Below are positions 1-5,823 of a DNA stretch of 6,907 nucleotides, piece by piece. How positions within the stretch are numbered: the stretch's first letter is position 1; each line of letters begins with the position of its first letter. The position numbers and the translations under genes were made by a program. Origin of the DNA: Synergistales bacterium. GTDB lineage: Bacteria; Synergistota; Synergistia; Synergistales; Aminobacteriaceae. The stretch is from contig BNVG01000106.1 in NCBI GenBank assembly GCA_025997935.1, forward strand, positions 1 to 6,907, read 5' to 3'. The notes beneath the pieces are model-generated. The model was not told where the DNA came from. It did not search any database and was given only the letters and a program-made list of their open reading frames with translations.

Positions 1-245
1 CGGGGAAAGGCAATATGAGTACGCTCTTGGTTTTTCTCGGCGCTTTCGGAGGATTGTCCGCGTGGGGTTTTATAGGGTTGTTCGTGGGGCCGCTCATACT
101 GAGCCTCTTTGTGTTCTCTATGGACTCCTACCGCAACGCCTGGATAATCTATCAAACAGATCAGTCTTCGCGCGAGGAGATTAGAAAGCGCCGAGTTCGA
201 AATTCCGACGCAGGTCAGAAAATAATATCGGGGGAGACGCGATAA
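1..245 (+). CDS. AI-2E family transporter, C-terminal end (5' end outside window)
   Basis: The frame is open from the left edge (codons GGG AAA GGC AAT before the first ATG at 15), so this is best read as the tail of a longer gene rather than a 76-residue protein. The visible part holds one hydrophobic block (LLVFLGAFGGLSAWG then FIGLFVGPLILSLFVF) and a charged cytoplasmic-type tail. The pattern S-x-LLVFLG-x-FGG-x-x-x-x-G-x-x-GLFVGP matches the last membrane region of AI-2E/PerM/TqsA transporters (PF01594), and it can be aligned with residues 283-315 of the next gene, which has LSPVLILLS...WGIPGAILSVPI in the same place. Family members are about 340-380 residues, so roughly four fifths of the protein is missing. 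Known members include an autoinducer-2 exporter and cation antiporters; the substrate here is unknown. It is followed after 3 bases by a paralogue, in what appears to be one operon. Confidence 0.8.
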   Translation, partial: GKGNMSTLLVFLGAFGGLSAWGFIGLFVGPLILSLFVFSMDSYRNAWIIYQTDQSSREEIRKRRVRNSDAGQKIISGETR

Positions 246-248
246 GTA

Positions 249-1280
249 ATGAAGATAATGTTGGGTTTGATGTCGGTATTGTGCGCCATCGCTGTATGCA
301 CGGTGTTGAACCTGACGAGCGGGGTATTTATACCCTTGGTTATCGCATGGTTTTTACTTCAGGTTTTCAGGCCCGTTATCGCGCTTGGGCGAAAGATTCG
401 TCTGCCTCAGATACTGAACACCATTTTGGTTCTGGCGGTTTTCTTTGGCCTGTGCTTTTTGGGGGTAAAATTTTGCACAACTCAGGTCGTGGCCTTCAAT
501 CAGGCTTTCAACAGATATTACGACAAGCTGAGCGCTGTGAGTAAAGATATGATGGTGATGTTGCGAATCCCGGAGGACGTCATGTCGCGCTTCGACTGGG
601 TCAACATACTCGGAAGCTCTCTGCGTAACATATCGGGGCTGGCGTTCGAGCTTTCGAGTAAATTTGTCCTGATGGTGGTTTTTTTGATGTTTATGCTACT
701 CGAGGCGCCGTATCTCGACAAAAAAATAGACCACGCGTTTTCCGGGAGCAACGCCGTGAAGATCAAAAAAATCTTGGCCACCGTGTCTGACCAGATCAGC
801 CGCTACCTTGGCACTATGACGCTTATAAGCATGGCTACGGGTTTTTGCGCCTGGATAGCGCTGAGAATTTTCGACGTCGAACTGGCCGAGGGCTGGGCTG
901 TTCTGACGTTTGTGCTCAACTTTATACCTACTGTCGGCTCCATTATAGCCACGATTCCGCCGGTTCTGATGGCGATGTTCCAGTTTTCGCCGAGCTATTT
1001 CCGTCCGATAATGGTTTTGCTGTCTCTTTGGGCAATTCAGCTGACAATAGGCAATATAATCACTCCTAAGGTAGTGGGGGATAGGCTCGACCTCAGCCCA
1101 GTCCTCATTCTTCTCTCCCTGTTGTTTTGGGGAATGATCTGGGGGATACCGGGAGCTATATTGTCCGTCCCCATAGCCTCCATAATAAAGATAGTATGCG
1201 AGAACATACCGTCCTTGCGTTCCATAGCTGTGATGATGGGTAGCGGGCGCGAAACGTCCGCGAAGGAAGAAACCGTATAA
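249..1280 (+). CDS. AI-2E family transporter (PerM/TqsA-like), complete
   Basis: A 343-residue polytopic inner-membrane protein of normal length for PF01594. Hydrophobic segments fall at about residues 5-20, 25-40, 56-75, 132-152, 190-208, 213-238, 250-268 and 283-315. A soluble, charged stretch lies between segments 3 and 4 (residues 80-130), as is usual in the family. Two family hallmarks are clear: NFIPTVGSIIATIPPVL at 224-240, and NIITPKVVGDRLDLSP at 269-284 followed by the glycine-rich WGMIWGIPGA loop. The start at 249 follows the previous stop by 3 bases, with GGGGGAG at 230-236 as a slightly distant ribosome site (12-base spacer); the ATG three codons later is an alternative. The family name comes from TqsA, but other members move Na+/H+ or are uncharacterised, so AI-2 export should not be assumed. 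It is the second of two tandem paralogues, upstream of two thiol-redox genes. Confidence 0.92.
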   Translation: MKIMLGLMSVLCAIAVCTVLNLTSGVFIPLVIAWFLLQVFRPVIALGRKIRLPQILNTILVLAVFFGLCFLGVKFCTTQVVAFNQAFNRYYDKLSAVSKDMMVMLRIPEDVMSRFDWVNILGSSLRNISGLAFELSSKFVLMVVFLMFMLLEAPYLDKKIDHAFSGSNAVKIKKILATVSDQISRYLGTMTLISMATGFCAWIALRIFDVELAEGWAVLTFVLNFIPTVGSIIATIPPVLMAMFQFSPSYFRPIMVLLSLWAIQLTIGNIITPKVVGDRLDLSPVLILLSLLFWGMIWGIPGAILSVPIASIIKIVCENIPSLRSIAVMMGSGRETSAKEETV

Positions 1281-1285
1281 ATACG

Positions 1286-1291
1286 AGGAGG
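1286..1291 (+). promoter_or_regulatory. Strong ribosome binding site
   Basis: AGGAGG, a full Shine-Dalgarno match, lies 7 bases before the ATG at 1299. It is the best ribosome site in the window, which suggests that the cysteine-rich protein is made in larger amounts than its transporter neighbours. Confidence 0.8.
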
Positions 1292-1298
1292 CTATAAC

Positions 1299-1814
1299 AT
1301 GGAAAGCGCGAAGCTGAAAGATATAGCGGACAAAGCGGCAAACTTGGCCTGGAAGTACGAACAGCAGTACGGCGGTTGCGGACAGGTGGCTTTGGCGGCT
1401 CTCAAAGAGACGATTGGGCAGAAAAAAATCAGTGACAGCGTTTTTCAGGCCGCTACCGGCATGGCGGGCGGAGTGGGGAGATGCGGCTACGTCTGCGGCG
1501 CTCTCAATGGAAGCGTAGCGGCTTTGTCGTGCTTCTGGGGACGCTCCTACGACGACTTTGCCGACCCCGAAAAACGACGCGCCAAGACCCTCGGCATGGC
1601 AAAGACCCTTGTAAAAAAATTCGAGGCCGAGTATGGCTCGGCTGACTGCCGTGGGGTGCAGACCAAGATAATGGGGCGCTCTTACGACATAAGCGTACCG
1701 GAGGAAATGGAGCAGTTCGTAAAGGACGGAGGGCATGACGACAAGTGTCCGTCGGTCTGCGCGAACGCCGTCCGCTGGACTATAGATATTTTGAACGACG
1801 AAGGTCTGATATGA
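1299..1814 (+). CDS. C_GCAxxG_C_C family putative redox-active protein
   Basis: A 171-residue soluble protein with seven cysteines: C27, C62, C66, C78, C117, C150 and C154. The core GMAGGVGRCGYVCGALNG (54-71) carries the CGAxxG motif of the C_GCAxxG_C_C family (TIGR01909/PF09719). An N-terminal YGGCGQVALAAL (24-35) supplies the family's first cysteine, and C117 and C150/C154 would supply the later ones. Members are usually about 140 residues, so this one is slightly long. Four cysteines are conserved in the family and a redox or metal-binding role is presumed, but no reaction is established to my knowledge; members are described as often lying near transporter genes, as here. No signal peptide is visible, so it is probably cytoplasmic. 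The start is set by AGGAGG at 1286-1291. Its TGA overlaps the ATG of the flavoprotein gene (ATGA), which implies coupled translation and a shared thiol-redox role. The C62-x3-C66 and C150-x3-C154 pairs could be disulfide or cluster ligands; this is inference. Confidence 0.85.
   Translation: MESAKLKDIADKAANLAWKYEQQYGGCGQVALAALKETIGQKKISDSVFQAATGMAGGVGRCGYVCGALNGSVAALSCFWGRSYDDFADPEKRRAKTLGMAKTLVKKFEAEYGSADCRGVQTKIMGRSYDISVPEEMEQFVKDGGHDDKCPSVCANAVRWTIDILNDEGLI
1800..1804 (+). promoter_or_regulatory. Ribosome binding site deciding the reductase start
   Basis: GAAGG inside the end of the preceding gene lies 6 bases before ATG 1811. This supports 1811 over the in-frame GTG at 1745, which has no purine-rich site and would add 22 residues ahead of the FAD-binding strand. 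Confidence 0.6.
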
Positions 1815-3553
1815 AAGTCCTTATTATAGGAGGCTCCGCCTGCGGGGCCAAGGCGGCCGCCCGTCTGTCCCGCGTCGCGCCAAAGGCCAAGATAACGATT
1901 CTTGAGCGCGGAGAGGACATCAGCTACGCGAGCTGCGGCTTTCCGTTCTTCATAGGCGGGGAGGTCAAAAACCGCTCCGGCCTGACCAACGTGGGCTTCG
2001 GCCCCAAAAGAGACGCCGATTATTTCGGCAATCTGCTTTATACGACCGTTTTGACCGGGCATGAGGCCCTATCCATAGACCGCGAGAAGAAAAAGGTCAA
2101 GGTCAGGATTTTGGCCACGGGCAAGACCAAGGCTTTTTCATACGACAAGCTAATCTTAGCGACCGGCGCCGCGCCAATCCACCCGAACGTCCCCGGACTC
2201 GAAAAATCTCTTAATGGCGTGTTCACGCTGTCAAGCCTCAAGGACAACTTTGCCATAGACGAATATATAACCTCGCAAAAGCCGCAAAAGGCCGTGATTG
2301 TAGGCTCCGGGCTTATCGGAATCGAAATGGCCGAGGCCCTGAAACACAGGGGGCTTGACGTGACCATGATAGACGCGCTGCCCCTCCCCCTTATGTCCGT
2401 AGCCGGAGAGGAATTTGGCTTGTTTGTCAAAAAAGAGCTCGAGAAAAACGGCGTGAGGTTTTACGGCTCAGAGAAGCTAATCGGCGTAAAATCCGACGGA
2501 GAGCGCGCCTTGAGCGTAGTAACGGATAAACGGGAAAGCGGCGCGGACTTTGTTTTGCTCTCTATCGGAGTAGCGCCGAATATAGGCTTGGGCAGGGACG
2601 CCGGGCTGGCCGTTGGCAAAAAGGGGCTTTTGGCGGGTCAATTTTTACAGACGAACGACCCGGATATCTACGCGGGCGGCGACTGCGCGGAGAGCCTTGA
2701 CGCCGTCACGGGCAAGTCGAGGTGGCAGCCTATGGGAAGCACGGCCAACAGGCACGGCAGAGTCATAGCCGACCACATAGCCGGAGCGTCTGAGGAAAGG
2801 AACGTTTTGTCGGACGGGAAGTTCGGCGGAGTCGAGGGGACGGCCATTGTCCGCGTCTTTGATCTTTGCCTCGGCAAGGCCGGCTTGAGTTTGTCCGAGG
2901 CCAAAGAGGCCGGCTATGAAGCCGTTGACGTTCTGACGTCCAATCCCGACATTCTGAGCTTCATGCCAGGCTCGACCCAGATGTTTATCAGGCTTGTCGC
3001 GGACAAGGCGACGCGGCGCGTTTTGGGAGCGCGGATACTCGGGCCAGTGGGGCAGGGGAGGGTCGATAAACGCTTGGATGTCGTGGCTACGGCCACTTTT
3101 GGCGCGCTGACGGTCGACGACTTGAGCGATGTGGATTTAGCTTACGCGCCGCCGTTTTCCACGGCCCTCGACCCTCTGACCCACGCCGCGAACACACTGC
3201 GTAATAAGATAGACGAACGTTTGACAAGCTGTTCGCCCAAAGAGCTTAAAAAGCGGTACGACGACGGAGACTCGAACTTCGTCATACTGGACGTACGCAA
3301 CGCCAAGGAGCTGGAGACATCCGGGAAACTGCGCGGGGATATTATAAATATCCCGCTCGTCGCGTTGAAAGAATGCGTCGAGCGGGAGCCGGGTTTGCTA
3401 CCTAAGAACAAAGACATAATCATAGTCTGCCGCGCGGGAGTACGCGCGTGGAGCGCGTACTCTATACTGGCCCGCGCCGGGTACAAACGTCACCGGACGA
3501 TTGTTTTAGAGGGCGGGATGTCCGCTTGGGGTTACGAGACGGCGTTATCCTGA
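1811..3553 (+). CDS. FAD-dependent CoA-disulfide/persulfide reductase with C-terminal rhodanese domain
   Basis: A 580-residue cytoplasmic flavoenzyme of the CoADR-rhodanese (Npsr-like) family. From the N-terminus: an FAD Rossmann motif (VLIIGGSACGAKAAAR, 3-18); SYASCG at 38-43 with the single redox cysteine C42 of CoA-disulfide reductases; ATGA at 117-120; an NAD(P)H Rossmann motif (AVIVGSGLIGIEMAEAL, 161-177); the second FAD motif (IYAGGDCAES, 286-295); the dimerisation domain, ending in the family tail AYAPPFSTALDP (444-455); and a rhodanese domain at about 473-580 with active loop CRAGVRA (C540). Known relatives use NADH to reduce CoA disulfide, CoA persulfide or polysulfide, with the rhodanese cysteine passing sulfane sulfur to the flavin site. 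Both catalytic cysteines are present, so it should be active; the preferred substrate cannot be told from sequence. ATG 1811 is chosen because the protein then begins directly at the first beta strand, with an ATGA overlap and GAAGG upstream. The 3' end overlaps the convergent cyclase gene by 9 bases. Confidence 0.93.
   Translation: MKVLIIGGSACGAKAAARLSRVAPKAKITILERGEDISYASCGFPFFIGGEVKNRSGLTNVGFGPKRDADYFGNLLYTTVLTGHEALSIDREKKKVKVRILATGKTKAFSYDKLILATGAAPIHPNVPGLEKSLNGVFTLSSLKDNFAIDEYITSQKPQKAVIVGSGLIGIEMAEALKHRGLDVTMIDALPLPLMSVAGEEFGLFVKKELEKNGVRFYGSEKLIGVKSDGERALSVVTDKRESGADFVLLSIGVAPNIGLGRDAGLAVGKKGLLAGQFLQTNDPDIYAGGDCAESLDAVTGKSRWQPMGSTANRHGRVIADHIAGASEERNVLSDGKFGGVEGTAIVRVFDLCLGKAGLSLSEAKEAGYEAVDVLTSNPDILSFMPGSTQMFIRLVADKATRRVLGARILGPVGQGRVDKRLDVVATATFGALTVDDLSDVDLAYAPPFSTALDPLTHAANTLRNKIDERLTSCSPKELKKRYDDGDSNFVILDVRNAKELETSGKLRGDIINIPLVALKECVEREPGLLPKNKDIIIVCRAGVRAWSAYSILARAGYKRHRTIVLEGGMSAWGYETALS
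3438..3462. repeat. Perfect 10-base inverted repeat inside the rhodanese coding region
   Basis: GAGTACGCGC (3438-3447) and GCGCGTACTC (3453-3462) are exact reverse complements separated by 5 bases. The repeat covers the codons just after the rhodanese cysteine. It would form a stable G+C-rich hairpin in RNA of either strand. No T-tract follows on either side, so it is not a classical intrinsic terminator; it may be a chance product of the codons. Confidence 0.7.
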
Positions 3554-4702
3554 TTCGTTCTCTCGACCGTGGTTTTCGAAGGAGCCTTTGAGGTTCAGGA
3601 GAACGTGCTGATGATCCGCCTTCCAGAAGGCGCAGGTGTCGCGCCCCGCGCTTTTCGCGACGTACATCGCCTCGTCGGCGCGGGCTAAAAGCTCCGTTGG
3701 GTCGCTACCGTCGTCCGGGCAGACGCTTACGCCGATAGAAACTGTTATGGTCAGTTTTTTTTGGTCGTACCATATTGGTTTTCGGAGGGCGTTCAGGGTT
3801 CTGTCCATGGCTTTTGTCAGGCCGTACCACTCGTTTTGACCAAACGCCAAAAGCATGGCGAACTCGTCTCCGCCTATGCGCGCTACCGTGTCGCTTTCCC
3901 TCATGCTCTTTCTGAGACGGTTGGCCACATCTATCAGGAGCGTGTCGCCGGCGTCGTGTCCAAGCGTGTCGTTTATCTGTTTGAAATTGTCTACGTCCAC
4001 CATAATGACCGCGAGGTGCGTTTTGTTGCGCTCCGCGTATTTTATGCCGCTTTTCAGATGTTCCAGATAAAGAGGGCGGTTGCAGAGGTCTGTCAGGGCG
4101 TCGTGAGTGGCTTTGTGATATATCAGCTCTTCCCGCTCTTTGCGCTCCTGAATATCCGACGTTATAGCTATGATGCGAGAGGGTTTTTGATTTGATTGGT
4201 TTCTGATAAGCGTTCCGCGCGTCGTGAACCATCGATAGTCCTCGCTCGGCAGAATCAGCCTGTGGTCTATTTGAAAAGAATCCACGCGGTTCTGCTCCGA
4301 GAAAATATTCAGGAAAAACGACGAGGCGTCCTCATCTTCAGGATGAAACATATTTATCCAGTCATAGATGAATACGGCCCCGTCGACGCGAAGCCCGGAC
4401 ATCTCCACAAGACGCGGAGAACGATAAATAGCCGAGTTGTTCTCGAGGTCTATATCCCACATTCCGTCTCCGCTACCCTGAAGAATGAGATTCCAGCGCT
4501 CTTTCTCGCGGGCGAGCGTTTTTTCGGCTGATTTTCTGGCGGCGGTTTCGTTTTGAATGTTTCCCGCAAGGGATTCGATTTCTTTTTGTTTACCTTCGAG
4601 CTGTTTACAAACGCAAGACAACCACTCGCTCATGGTGTGATTTTGTACAAATTCACCATCGGCGGCGTTATCGTCTTTTTGTGAAACCGTATCCTGCGTC
4701 AA
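3545..4702 (-). CDS. PAS-GGDEF diguanylate cyclase
   Basis: A 385-residue protein that makes cyclic di-GMP from two GTP. The N-terminus (1-32) is polar, with C30 and C32. A heptad-like charged helix at about 33-70 probably forms a coiled coil. A PAS_3-type sensor fold spans about 70-190 (W82, FHPEDED at 119-125, DYRWFTTRG at 155-163, DIQERKE at 183-189). The GGDEF domain spans about 198-360, with DALTDLCNR (201-209), VDVDNFKQIND (235-245), the catalytic GGDEF at 277-281 and VSIGVS (321-326). An RESD at 268-271, five residues before GGDEF, matches the product-inhibition I-site RxxD. No membrane segment is seen, so it is likely cytoplasmic; the PAS ligand is unknown. The start is a TTG with AAGGA (4713-4717) 10 bases upstream; ATGs nearby are out of frame and the next in-frame ATG (4633) has no ribosome site. 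Its stop lies inside the end of the convergent reductase gene. Confidence 0.93.
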   Translation of the reverse strand: MTQDTVSQKDDNAADGEFVQNHTMSEWLSCVCKQLEGKQKEIESLAGNIQNETAARKSAEKTLAREKERWNLILQGSGDGMWDIDLENNSAIYRSPRLVEMSGLRVDGAVFIYDWINMFHPEDEDASSFFLNIFSEQNRVDSFQIDHRLILPSEDYRWFTTRGTLIRNQSNQKPSRIIAITSDIQERKEREELIYHKATHDALTDLCNRPLYLEHLKSGIKYAERNKTHLAVIMVDVDNFKQINDTLGHDAGDTLLIDVANRLRKSMRESDTVARIGGDEFAMLLAFGQNEWYGLTKAMDRTLNALRKPIWYDQKKLTITVSIGVSVCPDDGSDPTELLARADEAMYVAKSAGRDTCAFWKADHQHVLLNLKGSFENHGRENESG

Positions 4703-4712
4703 GTTGCATTCA

Positions 4713-4717
4713 TCCTT
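4713..4717 (-). promoter_or_regulatory. Ribosome binding site supporting a TTG start
   Basis: On the minus strand AAGGA lies 10 bases before TTG at 4702. Two ATGs between them (first base 4713 and 4709) are in other frames and open only 4 and 13 codons. The site therefore favours the rare TTG start for the cyclase, though translation from ATG 4633 is not excluded. Confidence 0.5.
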
Positions 4718-4747
4718 TCGATTTAGTAATCACAAAGATTCATGCTA

Positions 4748-4776
4748 ATTCTATCACGTCGTTCGGCAACCCGCAA
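4748..4776 (-). promoter_or_regulatory. Possible sigma-70-like promoter for the diguanylate cyclase
   Basis: In the 95-base gap (4703-4797) the minus strand carries TAGAAT (4748-4753, one mismatch to TATAAT) and TTGCGG (4771-4776, only TTG matches the -35 consensus), with a 17-base spacer. This would give a leader of about 40 bases. The -35 is weak. No terminator hairpin is visible after the upstream phosphatase gene, so read-through from it is also possible. Confidence 0.35.
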
Positions 4777-4797
4777 TCAACCCTTCACAAATATTCA

Positions 4798-5739
4798 TCA
4801 ATGTCGCATCAACTCCTGCATCAGCCCGTGCCGGAGACCCTGAGAGCTGACCGTCACGGTGTGCGCTCCTACGATATTCATAACTACGCGTACTATACAA
4901 GCTCCCGCCAAGACTATGTCCGCCCGCTTAGGCGGAAGCCCCGGGATTTTTTTGCGCTCCTCTATTGTTTTCCCGGCGTAATCCTTTATCTGAGCCGATA
5001 TTATCGCTTCGCTCAAAGACGCGCCGTGCACCGCGCCGCCGTCCGGCCCCTCTGAGCTGTCCCTGACGTATGCCAGCGTCGTGACGGCTCCGCCTATGCC
5101 TATCAATAACGGTGTGTCGCGCTCCTGTTTTACGCCCCGTTTCAGAAATTCTTCCCGAACCAACGCCTCGGCCTTTTCTACGCTGTCCGCCTCTACGGGG
5201 TCGCTTCGAAAAAACTCCTCGGTAAGCCAGATCGCGCCTATCGGCACGCTGAAACTTCTATCCGGTACGGCTCCGCGCCCGTAAATGAACTCCGTGCTTC
5301 CGCCCCCCGTGTCGAAAACCAAAAGGTTTTTGTCCCCGTCGCTATCGCTTACCGGTAGGCTCGAGCAGGCCCCTATATGCGCGAGCCTCGCCTCTTCTTT
5401 GCCGTCTATGACTCTCAGCTCGACGCCGGCCCTGCGCTTTACGAGCTCTAAAAACGCAGACGCGTTTTTTGCCGTCCTCACGGCCATAGTTCCGACGGTT
5501 GATATTTCCTCCGCCCCCCATTCCCGGGCTATGCGCGCGTAGTTCGCTATTGCCTCGGCGTTGCGCTCCATAGCGGCGGGGGATATTGCGCCCGTCTCCC
5601 TGAGCCCTTCTCCGAGACGCGTTATATCGCTTCTCTCGTCGAGGATGCGCGGACGCGCTTCGGTTTTTTCCGCCAACAAAAATTTTATGGAGTTTGTGCC
5701 GACGTCTATGACGCATTTTATTTTGGATTTTTGTTTCAT
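4798..5739 (-). CDS. Ppx/GppA-family phosphatase, short form
   Basis: A 313-residue cytoplasmic protein of the actin-like-ATPase-fold Ppx/GppA family (PF02541), which removes terminal phosphate from polyphosphate or converts pppGpp to ppGpp. Visible motifs: the N-terminal phosphate loop DVGTNSIKFLL (12-22), RLGEG (41-45), the GKEEA motif (113-117) that carries the catalytic glutamate of the family, the second phosphate loop DTGGGSTEF (143-151), GIGGAVTTLA (214-223), LPPKRADIVLAG (268-279) and QGLRHGLM (300-307). The length fits the compact form of about 300-320 residues, which lacks the C-terminal HD-like domain of E. coli Ppx and GppA, so sequence alone does not separate the two activities. 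AAGGGAG at 5749-5755 lies 9 bases before the ATG. It sits between a phosphoesterase and a diguanylate cyclase on the same strand, which suggests a nucleotide or phosphate signalling setting without proving one. Confidence 0.93.
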   Translation of the reverse strand: MKQKSKIKCVIDVGTNSIKFLLAEKTEARPRILDERSDITRLGEGLRETGAISPAAMERNAEAIANYARIAREWGAEEISTVGTMAVRTAKNASAFLELVKRRAGVELRVIDGKEEARLAHIGACSSLPVSDSDGDKNLLVFDTGGGSTEFIYGRGAVPDRSFSVPIGAIWLTEEFFRSDPVEADSVEKAEALVREEFLKRGVKQERDTPLLIGIGGAVTTLAYVRDSSEGPDGGAVHGASLSEAIISAQIKDYAGKTIEERKKIPGLPPKRADIVLAGACIVRVVMNIVGAHTVTVSSQGLRHGLMQELMRH

Positions 5740-5760
5740 CCTAAAATTCTCCCTTTATCT

Positions 5761-5812
5761 GAAAAACATAAAAACGACCTCGCTCGCGTTTCGCAAAAAC
5801 GGGCGACCGAGG
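5761..5812 (-). terminator. Probable intrinsic terminator after the metallophosphoesterase
   Basis: Read on the minus strand, CCTCGGTCGC (5812-5803) pairs with GCGAGCGAGG (5787-5778) with one G-G mismatch in 10, around a 15-base loop. It is followed two bases later by TTTTTATGTTTTT (5774-5762). The hairpin starts 11 bases after the phosphoesterase TAA. It leaves only 21 bases before the next ATG, so either the downstream phosphatase depends on read-through or its promoter overlaps this structure. Confidence 0.6.
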
Positions 5813-5823
5813 GTGGCCGGTAT

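Noticed and set aside
249..1280. Quorum-sensing autoinducer-2 export as the function of the transporter pair
   Set aside because: Only the family name suggests it; no luxS, lsr or other AI-2 gene is in the window, and family members have other substrates.
696..1736. 346-codon open frame on the minus strand
   Set aside because: It lies fully antisense to the transporter and the cysteine-rich protein, both of which have clear family motifs. Its translation shows no recognisable domain and has a biased Tyr/His/Arg-rich composition typical of a shadow frame.
1745..1810. GTG-initiated N-terminal extension of the reductase
   Set aside because: It adds 22 arginine-rich residues ahead of the FAD strand, lacks a ribosome site and lies inside the preceding gene; ATG 1811 is better supported.
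3556..3605. CGTTCTC / GAGAACG inverted repeat as a terminator for the reductase operon
   Set aside because: The arms are 7 bases with a 36-base loop and there is no T-tract; it is within the cyclase coding sequence and likely chance.
4920..4953. Terminator-like signal on the plus strand (CCGCC...GGCGG, then CCCGGG and seven T)
   Set aside because: It lies inside the minus-strand phosphatase gene, encoding the conserved LPPKRAD stretch and its upstream neighbour. The stems are short and no plus-strand gene reaches it.
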